Of a stretch of 64,000 bases of DNA, positions 12,893 to 24,120 are shown piece by piece (positions within the stretch are counted from its first letter, which is position 1; every line of letters begins with the position of its first letter). A program made the translations under genes and the position numbers. The stretch is from Eucalyptus grandis. Taxonomy: Eukaryota; Streptophyta; Magnoliopsida; Myrtales; Myrtaceae. Under the pieces are notes generated by a model, which saw nothing but the letters and a program-made list of their open reading frames with translations, was not told the DNA's origin and searched no databases. The stretch lies in NCBI RefSeq assembly GCF_016545825.1, contig NC_052618.1, positions 58,210,561 through 58,274,560 on the forward strand, read 5' to 3'.

Positions 12893-12988
12893 TGGCCCCG
12901 GACATACTCACTGAAACGAGCACACGACTACATACATCCCCTAGCGATTCCTAGCTAACGCCGCTCCACTTCTCTATAATTCTGCACT

Positions 12989-14002
12989 ATGGTTCGTCAA
13001 ATGCAGATGGTGGACGAGGTCCCCGGCTGGCTCCGTGTCTACGAGGACGGCTCCGTCGACCGGACGTGGACTGGACCGCCGGAGGCCAAGTTCATGGCCG
13101 AGCCCGTGGCCCCCCACGAGGAATTCATCGACGGGGTCGCCGTCCGTGACGTCGTGACCGACAGGAAGTCCGGCCGCCGCGTCCGCATCTACCTCCCGGA
13201 GGACATCCCGGAGGCCGACTCAGCCAAGCTCCCCGTCATCCTCCACTTCCACGGCGGCGGCTTCTGCATCAGCCAGGCCGACTGGTTCATGTACTACAAC
13301 ACCTACACCAAGCTGGCCGCCTCGGCCCGGGCCATATGCGTCTCGGCCTACCTGAGGCTGGCCCCGGAGAACCGGCTGCCCGCGGCCATGGAAGACGCCT
13401 ACGCGGCCCTCGAGTGGCTCATTTCGGTGGCTCGGGGCGAGTCCCGCGAGCCGTGGCTCGAGGAGCACGCGGATTTCAGTAGGGTTTTCCTCATTGGAGA
13501 CAGTTCGGGGGGCAACGTGGTGCACGAGGTGGCTCGCAGGGCCGGGGAGGCGGAGGACTTGGGGCCGGTGAGGTTGGCCGGGGCGATCCCGATCCACCCG
13601 GGGTTCGTCCGGGCGGAGCGGAGCCAGTCCGAGCTGGAGCAGCCCGAGACGCCGTTCCTGAATCGGGCCATGGTGGACAAGTTCCTCAGCTTGGGGCTGC
13701 CCGAGGGCGCGACCAGGGACCACCCGCTGACGTGCCCGATGGGGCGGGCGGCGCCGGCGTTGGAGGGGCTGAGGTTGCCGCCGGTGCTGTTCTGCGTGGC
13801 GGAGAAGGACCTGGTGCTGGACACCGAGATGGAGTTCTACAAGGCGATGAAGGCGGCGAACAAGGAGGTGGAGCTGCTGGTGAGCCGCGGGATGACGCAC
13901 AGCTTCTACCTGAACAAGATGGCCATCGATACGGACCCCGCCACGGCCGAGGAGACCGACCGGCTCATGGCGGGCGTCACCGAGTTCATCAAGAAGCACT
14001 GA
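12989..14002 (+). CDS. CXE17: Probable carboxylesterase 17 (alpha/beta hydrolase, GID1-like family)
   Basis: This is an intronless gene for a 337-residue serine hydrolase of the plant carboxylesterase (CXE) family, the usual length for the family. The oxyanion-hole motif HGGGF is at residues 88-92. The nucleophile motif GDSSGG is at 170-175, with Ser172 as the expected nucleophile. The acid is probably Asp274 in 'AEKD', and the catalytic His is 304 in 'GMTHSF'. The triad is complete, so it should be an enzyme rather than a gibberellin receptor, where the His is lost. The N-terminus 'GWLRVYEDGSVDRTW' is typical of CXE17-type members. There is no signal peptide, so it is probably cytosolic. The coding region is strikingly GC-rich compared with its AT-rich flanks. 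An AATAAA signal follows at 14023. The natural substrate is unknown. Confidence 0.93.
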   Translation: MVRQMQMVDEVPGWLRVYEDGSVDRTWTGPPEAKFMAEPVAPHEEFIDGVAVRDVVTDRKSGRRVRIYLPEDIPEADSAKLPVILHFHGGGFCISQADWFMYYNTYTKLAASARAICVSAYLRLAPENRLPAAMEDAYAALEWLISVARGESREPWLEEHADFSRVFLIGDSSGGNVVHEVARRAGEAEDLGPVRLAGAIPIHPGFVRAERSQSELEQPETPFLNRAMVDKFLSLGLPEGATRDHPLTCPMGRAAPALEGLRLPPVLFCVAEKDLVLDTEMEFYKAMKAANKEVELLVSRGMTHSFYLNKMAIDTDPATAEETDRLMAGVTEFIKKH

Positions 14003-14022
14003 GCGGAATCAAAAACCCGACG

Positions 14023-14028
14023 AATAAA
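14023..14028 (+). terminator. Polyadenylation signal of the carboxylesterase gene
   Basis: A canonical AATAAA lies 20 bases after the stop codon. It is unusually close, so downstream AT-rich signals near 14155 may also be used. Confidence 0.45.
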
Positions 14029-14049
14029 AAGTGGCGAGGAATATAGCAA

Positions 14050-15050
14050 AGATACGTTCTTGGGGTTGTCTTCATGTCGTCCAGTGATTTTTTTTTTCTT
14101 TTAAATTTTCCCGTTCGTCTGTTTGCTGCAAATGCCAAGAAGATAAAAAGACCAAAAAAATAATAATAAATAAGGTTTTATGTTCGCCGGGAGTGCATTA
14201 TTGTCTTCAAACGAGTGGGGAGTCACGGTGCAGTGTAAGACTTTTCGTTGACTGGTTGTAAAGATTTACCGATGTGATCGTGTTCTGGCAACGCCTTGCC
14301 GTTTCTGTTCCCACCACGAATCGAAAGCCGCCGCCAAATTGGTTTTGGTCTTTAGTCTGAAGCTTCGAATCGTGGGTTTAAACTTTAAACATTCTAACCG
14401 TGATATTAAAAATCAGATTGCTGCATCAATTGATACAGTCATCTGTCTATCGAATTTCACCGGTTATATGTTGATATTTTCAACCCAAATTAGTAAGAAA
14501 AAGATGGGTGTTGCGCATGAAAAGCAGCACTTCCACTCCACTCGTGGGTAAAATCTGATGATATTGATGGGACCCTGAACCGAGAAGTGCGGGAGCCATC
14601 ATGAGAGGGAGGGCTCCAGTTTCAGAGCTGATGCCTCTGGCGTGATCGAGGCGCTGTCTTCTCGTCCGCCCGGACACCCACTCTCGTTTTCTCCATGATA
14701 TCAGGAAAACGAGATCTTGTCGGGAGGCGGATCTCTTCATCTTATCTCCCCCACCGGCAATTTGACGGAAGGCAATGAATGAATCGTACGCTCTAGTTGC
14801 TCGAATATTTCCAGGCGGAGCGGACGGGACCGGGACCGGGACCGGGCCCGGGCTGCTCCTGCTCTTGGTCGTGGCCGCTTAAGGGAAATTGGAATTAAGA
14901 ACTATTCGGGTTGTAATTCGTCGCAGCTTTTCGCTATTCGCTGACCCGATCCGACGAAATCTTTGACATCGTGACGGAACGCGTCTTGGCTTTTGACGTG
15001 TAGGCCTGCGCGTGCCGTTTTTGTGCATGCCTCCACGTGTAGGATCCTCG
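14050..15050. other. Intergenic, carboxylesterase to choline kinase
   Basis: This holds the 3' flank of the carboxylesterase gene and the promoter of the kinase. There is a short GC-rich run of 'gggaccgggacc' words near 14825-14850. I see no gene. Confidence 0.5.
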
Positions 15051-15630
15051 TTCTGCCCCCCTGTGCGGGTCGGGTCGGGTAGCGTGGCTTTACTCAGCGT
15101 TCCCCTGTTTCTCTCCATCGTTCTCGTCCGTCGCTTGTCGCGCCGCCATTTCCGCCGCCGCCGTCCTCGTCTCGTGCCGATCTTCGTTAAGTCTTCCCCC
15201 AAATCGCGGTCGCTTCCGTTTCTGGAAGACGCCTCTCCTGCCTTCTTCGCTAATTCCGACCGTCGTTCCGGTGAGCATCTTCGCTGTTGCTCCTCCCTGC
15301 TTTTTTCTCTGCTCCGATTGCACGAAAACCCTAATCGCCGTCACTGACCTCTTCCATCTCCGTCGTCTCCGATCGAGGTCGACTCTGACAACTCTCAGGT
15401 GGTTCCCCGCCCCGCCTCTGTCTCGCGAATTATGGTGTCGGAAGTTTGTTCTAGGATCACTCTTCCATGATATCGTTTCGTGATATTGTCGGATTTCGTA
15501 CCGATCATCTTGCATTTGACAGCCTTCGTCTCATAGGGTTGGCGATATGCTTGATTTGTAGTGTCCTCGGCGATCAATTCGCGGATTGCAATTAGCTCAA
15601 TTGGTCATCTTGTGGGGAAACAATTGTCCC

Positions 15631-18600
15631 ATGGTTGCTTCCGAATATACCATGGACAGCAAAGATCACATCCCTGAGGAAGCAAAGAAGATGTTGCAGT
15701 CGTTGGCTTCCGAGTGGGATGATGTGCTCGATTCAAATGCATTACAGGTGATCCGACTTAAGGGTGCCATGACCAATCAAGTCTTCCAAATAAAGTGGCC
15801 CGCCAGAAAGGATGGAGTGCCACGAAAGGTCCTAGTTAGGATTTATGGTGAGGGTGTGGACGTGTTCTTCGACAGGGAAAACGAGATCCGGAGTTTCGAG
15901 TTTATGTCTAAGCATGGGCAGGGGCCTCGTCTGTTGGGTAGGTTCTCTAATGGGCGAATTGAAGAGTTCATCCATGCACGGGTAATTCTCTTCCCTATCT
16001 AGGTAGATTCTTGGGCGTTCAACTTAGGAAGGAACGCATTATCATGGTCCTCAGGGATTTAAGATGATGTTGATGTTGCTAGTTATAGGATTTAGGATTT
16101 GGAGTTTTGATGCGCTGTTGGGATTTTTTATAGATGGATATAAGAAGTGCTTAAACTGTTGTTTGAGAATCAATTTGTCAGATATATGCCAAGGTCAGAT
16201 ATTTCTGTTAGCTTTTATAGTCTTCACTGGTGTTTCAGTATCATAATTATTGAAAATTATTTGGATTGTTACACCGATTAAGATACTTGGGGTTGTGGAC
16301 AAAACACGAAGTACCTTTATTCCTCAAAGGACATGTCATGGGCAGAATTTGAGTACACTAGTGCTCTGCTTGGGCATCACTTCTTTTTTATCATCATGTT
16401 GATGAATGATTCTCGAACAAAATCATTCGTAAAATCATAAGGACAGATCTGCTTAGTTTCAAGTCATTCATAGCTTGACAAAAGTTTTTCTTGCGTCACT
16501 TGGTAGTTGGTATGATGTTGCTTTTTGGGAAATCAGGTGCATATTATTTATCACCTACATCAGAGGTTTGTAAATAGTACTCTTGGCCAACTTGAAATCA
16601 AGAGAACGTGGGCAGAATAAGCTTCTTTTAAATTTGTCGATCTTATTATATGTACATAACAACAAGAATTGAAAACTGAGCTTATCTAAATCTGTGGATT
16701 ACAGACACTTTCAGCTCCTGATCTGCGTGACTCTGAAATTTCTGCTCATATAGCGGCTAAAATGAGGGAATTCCATACTCTGGATATGCCCGGTCCAAAG
16801 AATGCTGTTCTCTGGGATAGACTAAGGTATTAATTTCTCTCGTTGCCTAAAAGAGGTGTTCCATTCTTTTCTTGTAACTCATGCCTTTGGGGAAGAGGAA
16901 GTGTGACTGCTTTATGTGTCTCACTCATATGTAATTTCTATCTCAAGACCTAGCTAGAATTAATTCTAACTTTGATATCAAGAATGTCAGTGGAAAAAAG
17001 TGATCATCCATGCCCTTGTTATTGTTCCAGAAAGTGGCTGCAGGCGGCCAAGGATATGGCTACTTCGGAAGAAGCAAAGGCTGTAAACTTGGATGCCATT
17101 GAGGATGAAATTGTTTTGCTGCAAAGGGAGCTGGCAGGGAAGGAACATATAGGATTCTGCCACAACGATTTACAGTATGGTAACATAATGATGGAGGAAG
17201 ACACTAAAGCAATAACCATTATTGTAAGATATTTCGCTGCATCTTTCTTTTTTATTCATTTTGATGCCAGTATATAAGATTGCATTGTGAATACTGAAGT
17301 GTCAATGCCAATGAATAGTCGTGACACTAGTGCAGATTATACAGAGAATTTTTTTTTTTACCTCATCCTTATGTTTTCTGCTCCACTACAACATTGCCCT
17401 TTTTCTTACAATAAAGAAATTTCCTTAAAATGAGCTCTCCTTCTTCATTTCCCATGTTGAAGCTGAACACATAAGAAACCTCTGATAAGATTATTATTCC
17501 CATTTTTCTCCATCTCTTTCACCTCATCAGGACTATGAATATTCCAGTTATAATCCCATTGCCTTCGATATTGCAAATCATTTCTGTGAGATGACTGCTG
17601 ACTATCATACCGAGACTCCTCATATTTTGGACTTCAGAAAATATCCCGGTGAGCAGTTTTTGTTTTTGGGTTCTCTGCTGTTGCTTCCTTGGTCATTATC
17701 TATCTCGAATAGAAGTGCTTTTTCTAAAACTATGACTGCTAACAGGATTAGAGGAGCGCGAAGATTTATACGAATATATTTGAGTCATTCAGGTATGATT
17801 CTTTATACGTCTGTACGTGGTTTGTTGCTAGGCTTGTAGTCTAGGAAAAAGCATGTTAAGTTGCATTGCACTTTCTGTTTTTTCCTCCATTTTATTTTCT
17901 GTGCATGCCTTGTTGAATCTTTTTCGCAGAGCAAGATTGAGCACTGATTTATTGCTAAACCTATTGAAGCATTGTACTTTTAGGGCACACTGAACTAGCT
18001 CTTCAACATTTGGTTAAACAACTTAATTGATGTATAATCTCTTCCTACTTGTATGGGACAAGATGCAAAGTATGAATCTTTTCATCATCTGGAGTAAATA
18101 TCTATGATGTTCTCTATTTGACATGCTGACTTAATCTTTTAGACTTCAATGTGTGACCTGAAAGTGTTAAAACTTTGTGCAGGTCATGTGCCAAGTGAGG
18201 CTGAGGTAGAGCAGCTGGTCCAAGATGTTGAGAAGTATACACTGGCCAGTCATCTATTTTGGGGCCTGTGGGGAATAATATCGGTAGGTACTTTAATGTT
18301 AAGCCCTGATTATATCGTGAAATTTGTGGCTCACTGGTGGGAATGGCTGTGCCAGCGAGACCAAGCATATTCCTTATTAATGTGAAAGCCCTTTTATCGA
18401 CACGTGATAACTAGAGTTTTGACTGTTGATGGCTGCCCTTAAAGCTTATTCAATATGCATGTGGTGCTCTTCTTTCTAATTACAATTATTTCCTGGCCCT
18501 CCTCTTTGGTTTTCAGGAGCATGTGAATGAAATTGACTTTGACTATATCGGATATGCAAGGCAGAGGTTTGAACGGTATTGGTCGACCAGACCCATTTTG

Positions 18601-18648
18601 TTGAGCTCACATGGAACTTCTCCCTCTGATGGTGCGACAGACAGCTAA
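15631..18648 (+). CDS. CK1: Choline/ethanolamine kinase, seven exons, with a frame break in exon 5
   Basis: The product phosphorylates choline (or ethanolamine), the first step of the CDP-choline route to phosphatidylcholine. Exons read: 15631-15981, 16705-16826, 17031-17223, 17531-17648, 17746-17792, 18183-18283, 18517-18648. All have GT-AG borders and agree in phase except exon 5. Exon 3 holds the phosphotransferase motif HNDLQYGN, and exon 4 starts the 'DYEY' motif that supplies the second catalytic Asp. The total is about 354 residues, normal for the family. Exon 5 is 47 bases where 48 would keep the frame: it starts 'GLEER' in one frame and continues 'RRFIRIYL' in another. Either one base is lost, or an acceptor 8 bases further in (exon from 17754) is used, which restores the frame with a short deletion. 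Start: ATG 15631, or in-frame ATG 15652. A 5'-UTR intron is likely (donor after 15270). Confidence 0.9.
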
Positions 18649-20411
18649 ACGTAGCCTCAAATTCTGAAAAATTTGTTAATTTTATTTGCAGTGCTGTACA
18701 TACGAAACCGTGTAGAAGTACACTACCCCAGGTTTTTTGGCACATAATGCATGGTTAGATGAGATTTATTAGGAAACAAGAAAATGAAAAAGACATGGTG
18801 AGGTGAGGATTTTGCTTGTAATGAAAATGCCAATCTCTTGGGTAGCATTACCTTTGAACTAATAATGTAGGCATTATCTATCGATTGTGTATTTTTGTAG
18901 TAGTTTTGCAGTTTTGGTGTTAGTATCTCTCTTTTGGTATTTACTTTGTGAAAAGTCTTATCGTTAAACCTTTGGTCATTTGATGTCTTATCTTCTTGGT
19001 TGCCTTGCCCTTCTACCTCCACACATTCAGGTTTTTAGATGACATATATACCTCGTCATCACACTTTTGACTTTTCAATTCATGCGCAAGACCAAATTCG
19101 ATTACCTCGTTGGTTTGCTTTCGCTCTTGAAGTAGAGAGATAAGTCCTTTGAGAACTCCTTTTTGGGCCGTGGAGATCTGTAGTTTTAGCTGTTAGTGTT
19201 ATCTCTGTTGCCTCTGTGCTATGCGTGCTTCGTCGTCTTTGCTGAGTCGCAGAGTCTGCAGAATTAGAATGAAACGAAGCAATGGTTTGACTGAGCACAC
19301 TTGTTCTCACGTTGAATTTTAGAAGATGATTTTGTTCAGCAGCCGTCATGTGCTTGCTAAACATTTTTTATAAGAAAAGCTTGCCATGTTCAACGTCAAG
19401 TTTCTAATCAGAACAAATGTATAATCGATTTGGAATACATCTTCCTAATAATATTTACTTGTATCTCTTACAAAAACGAGTGAACGAAAAATAGTTTCAT
19501 CATTTACGGAAATGTTTAGACATGAATTATTGTCGATAATGAAAAATATTTTTCATACACTAATTGATTAAAAAATATTTTTCAAATTATTATTTTTAAT
19601 TAATGTCACAAAAACTTTCAAACTGATATATCAATGGCAAATTTATCCTGAAATAATTTTTAACCACTAAAAATTATAAATTAATACACATGTAACATAT
19701 TTATCTTCCATTAAATTTCATTAAACATTGCTGTTAAATTGCTCACTTGGAGGCCTATGTGGCAAATCCAAGTAGATCAATTAATAGTTACATACCATAA
19801 AAAAAATTAAATTGATAAAAAATTAATTGTGTGTGTGTGATAAATTTATCCAAAAATAATCTTTGAATCATCAAAAATTCTAAACCGGTACACTTGTCAT
19901 CAATTATTGTGAAAAGTTTACTCCATGAGGGCTCGCAAGCCCTCGAGGGTTGCAAAGCCTCATTCAACGACCCCTACCAACCCAACAATTAAAAAGAGAG
20001 AGAGAGTAAAGAATGAAAAGAAAATAAAAAAGAAAAAGAAAAGGAAAGTAACAATATCAAAATATCAAAATAATATTAAAAATTGTCCACAATAACATCA
20101 ACCTTGCCAAATAACATGGCCAGTGTCTACTTCAGTGATTCTAGATGGGCTCAATTGACAAAACATTAAAAAATTTAAAATTTAATTAACTCAATTAAAA
20201 TTTTTGAAATTAAATTGGCAAAAGTGTAATAAGTTTATGTGATTTTTGATAATTTTCCTAATTATATCATTTTTTTTTCCAATTGAATTACAAAGTGATT
20301 TTGGATTAGCACGTCTCATTTAAATTTTTTATCAACATCTATTTTGTTTAATCTCATTTGACGACTTTTCTTTTTTTAATAATTTCCAAATTTGTCACCT
20401 CTAACTACAAG
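18649..20411. other. 3' flank of choline kinase and AT-rich repeats
   Basis: The first few hundred bases are probably 3' UTR. From about 19610 to 20260 there is AT-rich sequence with TIR-like halves ('ataaatttatcc' near 19630 and 19848, and 'aattgacaaaacattaaaaaattt' near 20152) around a purine-rich core. It looks like nested remnants of non-autonomous elements. No gene is seen. Confidence 0.45.
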
Positions 20412-21856
20412 ATGTTAGAGTATCCACATATAAACACCAACCTGTTCCAAATAAAAATTTTACAACTCTTCTTTGTAGAATCTCAATTTATCATCAATAG
20501 TATAGGGAGGATATTTTACTAGCATAATCAAGTCATTCCACCAAAAGCATGGCCGATAGAAGCTGATAATGTTTCTTAGGATCATAGTGATGACTATCGC
20601 GCAACTTGACCAACAATCGATGTTTGCCTGAGATGATACTACGGAATGGACGTGCCGGACACTTTCGAGTCACAAACATCTTCACAAGATCCAACTTCAT
20701 TATCGCAAAACCCATGAGGCGAACCACTATCACAATATCCTTTTGATCATAGTAAATAATAGCTTGCACTCAGTCTAAGCTTTAATAGGGAAAGTCCATC
20801 ACTTCAGCTTGGGAATCTAACTGAAGCTAGCATTTGAACATGTTCCACTAATGTTTCAACAAGCTCTCATCATTTATCCAAAAGACAAAGGTTATCTGAA
20901 TTAAATGCGGAAGTTACTTCAGCAATTGAAAAGGTAGAAAAACCCTAGAAGCACTCAGGCAACAATATCCAGAGCGAACCACTCTTAATCCTCCCACCAT
21001 CCCATCTAGTTCTTATTAGCCCCTAGATGATATAGGTACTGAACATCTTGACGCTCTAGAAGTGTAAAGACTTATTAGAGAATACAGGAGGCAAAAGGAT
21101 GGACATAACTTAGATAGTTCAGACAATAACGAGCCAATTCGCAAATACAACCTATAAAGAAATCTAAAATATCTTCACGTGAAGAAGCAAGTGAATAAGA
21201 AGTAAGAAGTCAAAAGCAACTCAAAAGGAAGTCTCATAATCCACTCGAAGGATAAGAAAATTTACTCAAAGTACTGTAGCACAAGTATTGTTCATGTACT
21301 TTTTGGCATTGTTCATATCGCCATAGCACACTGTAGCAGAAGTGAAAAATAAGATACAAGGGTCCGTCAGGAGCAAAATTTAGCTTGTCAATATAAAGGT
21401 CAAGTAACTAGCCATTGTTGGCCAAAAGGTGTCCGTTAAGAGTCTGTAGAATTATTGGTGATTTCGAACTATCACCAATAGTCATACGTATGTCTTCAGT
21501 GTCTACCTATGTAAGAAAGCTTGTCCATGAAAAGAGGAGGGGAACACACACTCCTTGGAAATAATATTTTGTGATTTGCCATGAATCACTAAAAACTCTC
21601 TTTTCTTCCTTTATGTTTGGTATGATTCTTTAAAATTAGGGATATTCTGATTAATCCTAATAGTATGTTCTGCACTTGCCATAATGTGAAACTTGTGCAT
21701 TGGAATTTTGTTACCCTACAACTTTCTATGATATGAATCAAAAAATGAAAAGGATTTTGGTGCCTAACAAACAATCTCCATTCTGAGGCCAATGAAGGAT
21801 CGTGTGCTGCCACAAATTCTATTTTTGTTTTCCATAGCTCGTATCATAGTTTGATA
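20412..21856 (+). repeat. Degenerate virus-/LTR-like unit, copy A (direct)
   Basis: This is the first of three copies of one roughly 1.45-kb unit. In order it has a short coding-like part ending near 20770, a second coding-like part (about 20890-21200), and then a non-coding part with 'ctgtagc' repeats, a 9-bp hairpin at 21454-21479, and a degenerate TATA region near 21510. Stop codons and indels break both coding parts here. The layout of ORF end, hairpin, TATA box and leader resembles the intergenic promoter region of plant pararetroviruses (Caulimoviridae). An LTR of a retrotransposon is the alternative, because copies A and C begin with TGTT(A/G)GAG. No reverse transcriptase, protease or movement protein is seen. 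Confidence 0.55.
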
Positions 21857-21956
21857 TTTTGAGAATCATTCTACCCATCTAAGAAGTTGAGGATGTGGAA
21901 TCTGCTTCTACTTGAACTTCAGCATACGAGAAAATGAGAACATGTCAACAAATTGA

Positions 21957-23003
21957 CCTATGATACGAGCTGGCAAAAACGAAAATAGAATACGAGCCTC
22001 AAATTAGAAATTGCCAGTTATCCATCAAATTCTTTTTTTCATTTTTTGACTCATATCATAGAAAATTTTAGGGTAGCAGAATTCTTATGCATATATTCCA
22101 CATTGTAGCAAGTGCAGAGCATACAACCAGGATTAATCAAAACATCCCTAGTTTTAAAGTATTATACCAGACATAAAGGAAGAAAAGAGAGTTTTTAGGT
22201 ATCATAACTAACCACACAATATTATTTCTAAGGAGAGTGCATTCCCCTCCTCTTTTCATCTACAAGCTTTCTTATATAAGCAAACACTGAAGACATACAT
22301 ATGATTATTGGTGATAGTTTGAAATCACCAATAATTCTACGGACTCTTACAAACACCTTTCGGCCTATAATGGCCAATTATATGACCCTTATACCAACAA
22401 ACTAGGATGTTACTCCTGACGTGCTTCTGTTACAATGTGTTATGATGCTATAAACAATGCCAAACAGTACATGAAAAGTACTTTTGCCATAATACTTTGA
22501 GTAAATTTTCTTCTCCTTTCACGTGGCTTATTATACTTTCTTTGGGGTTGCTTTTGAATTCTTTCCTCTTATTCACTTTCTTCTTCACGTGAAGATACTT
22601 TAGATTTCTTCTCTTATCGTACTTGCGAATTGGCTCGTCATCGTCCGAACTATTTAAGTCACGTCCATCATTCTGCCTCTTATATTTCCTGATAAGTCTT
22701 TCAACTTCTAGAGCTTCAAGATGTTCAATACCTACATCATCTAGGGGCTGATAAGAAGTGGATGGCATATCGGGAGGAATAAGAGTGCTTCTCTTTGGAT
22801 ACTGTTGCCTGAGTGCTTCAAGGCAATTCTCTACCTCTTCAATTGCTAGAGCAACTTCTGCATTTAATTCAAACAACCTTTATCTGTTGGTTTACTAATG
22901 AGAAGTTGTTGGAACATTAGTAGAACATGTTGGAGTGCCGGATTAGGGTAGATTCCCAAGCTAGAGGGATGGACTTTCTATGTCAAGGCCTAGAGTGAAT
23001 GCA
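21957..23003 (-). repeat. Degenerate virus-/LTR-like unit, copy B (inverted)
   Basis: This is the reverse-strand copy of the unit at 20412-21856, lacking its first about 350 bases. It keeps a clean TATA box (TATATAAG read on the minus strand, near 22272-22280) and the hairpin at 22307-22332. It lies head to head with copy C, whose start at about 23008 follows within a few bases. Its second coding part is still open (see 22448-22876). Confidence 0.6.
22448..22876 (-). pseudogene. Open remnant of the unit's second coding part, function unknown
   Basis: The 142-codon frame is charged and rich in Lys, Arg, Asp and Glu, with an acidic 'SSDDDEP' patch about halfway and a basic stretch after it. 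The same reading occurs in copies A and C but is interrupted there, which shows that it was once a coding sequence. The true start is not clear: the open frame begins within the copy and need not start at an ATG used in life. I do not recognise the protein. In pararetroviruses a small ORF of unknown function can precede the promoter, which would fit, but this is inference. Confidence 0.35.
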
Positions 23004-23072
23004 AAATGTTGGAGTATCCACATATAAACCCCAACATATTCTAAGTGAGATTTTTACAACTCTTCCTTATAG

Positions 23073-23369
23073 AATTTCAATTTATCATTGATAGTATCGG
23101 GAGTTGTAGAGGATATTGTATTGTGCCAATACAATCAAGTCACTCCATTAGAAGCGTGGCCAACAGAAGTTGATGAAGTTTCTTGGGATTATTGTAATGA
23201 CTATTGCGCAATCCAACTAGTGATCGATGCTTGCCTAAGAAAATATTATGGAATGGACGTGCTAGACACTTTTGGGTCACAGACATCTTCACAGGATGCA
23301 ACTTCATCATCGCAAGATTCATCGGGTGAATCACTGTCACAAGATCTTTTTGATTATAGTGAGTTATAG
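23073..23369 (+). pseudogene. Remnant of the unit's first coding part, function unknown
   Basis: An open frame of about 98 codons carries a Trp/Tyr-rich middle and a C-terminal Ser-Gln-Asp tail, ending at a TAG/TAA-rich junction. The 5' end runs into a stop at 23070-23072 and no convincing ATG is present, so this is only the 3' part of a longer lost coding sequence. The homologous part of copy A (about 20480-20770) is disrupted. No family recognised. Confidence 0.35.
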
Positions 23370-24110
23370 CTTGCACTCAATCTAGATCTTAACAAAGAAA
23401 GTCCATAACTCTAACTTTGGAATTGACCCCAACCCTACATTCCAATATGTTCCACTAATGTTTCGACAAGCTCTCATCAGTCATTCAAAAGACAAAGGTT
23501 GTTTGAATTAAATGTGTTGCTTTAGTAATTGAAGAGATAGAAAAGCTCCTCAAAACAATTAGGTAACAATATCTGGAGAGAAGCACTCTTAATCCTTCCA
23601 ACATCCCTCTAGTTCTTATCAGCCCTTGGATGATATAGGTACCGAATATTTTGAAGCTTTAAAAGTCAAAAGACTTATCAGGAAATACAGGAGGCAGAAG
23701 GTTGGACATGGCTCAGATAGTTCGGACGATGACGAGCCAATTTGCAAGCACGATTTGTGAAGAAATCTAAGGCATCATCATGTGAGGAAGAAAATGAAGA
23801 AGAGGAAGAAGCCAAAAGCAACCCAAAAGAAAGTCTAATATGCCACGTGAAGGAGAAGATAATTTATTCAAAGTTCTGTAGCAAAAGTACTATTCATGTA
23901 CTATTTGGAACTATTCATAACACTGTAGCGCACTATAAGGAAAGCGAAAAAAATAAAGGATGAGAGTCTATCAGGAGCAAAATTCTAGCTTGTCAGTATA
24001 AGGACTAAATTATTGGCCATCGTCGGCCAAAAGGTGTCAGTAAGAGTCCGTAGAATTATTGGTGATTTCGAACTATCACCAATGATCACATGTATGTCTT
24101 CAGTGTCTGC

Positions 24111-24120
24111 CTATATAAAA
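24111..24120 (+). promoter_or_regulatory. TATA box of repeat copy C
   Basis: CTATATAAAA is preceded by 'tcttcagtgtctgc' and, 27 bases upstream, by the conserved hairpin. The same arrangement occurs in copy B on the minus strand and, degenerate, in copy A. It looks like an intact pol II core promoter inside the repeat. Confidence 0.5.

Noticed and set aside
13220..13999. Long minus-strand open frame (259 codons) opposite the carboxylesterase
   Set aside because: It is the antisense shadow of a GC-rich coding sequence. The translation is His/Arg/Gln-rich without domain features, while the plus strand has a full catalytic triad.
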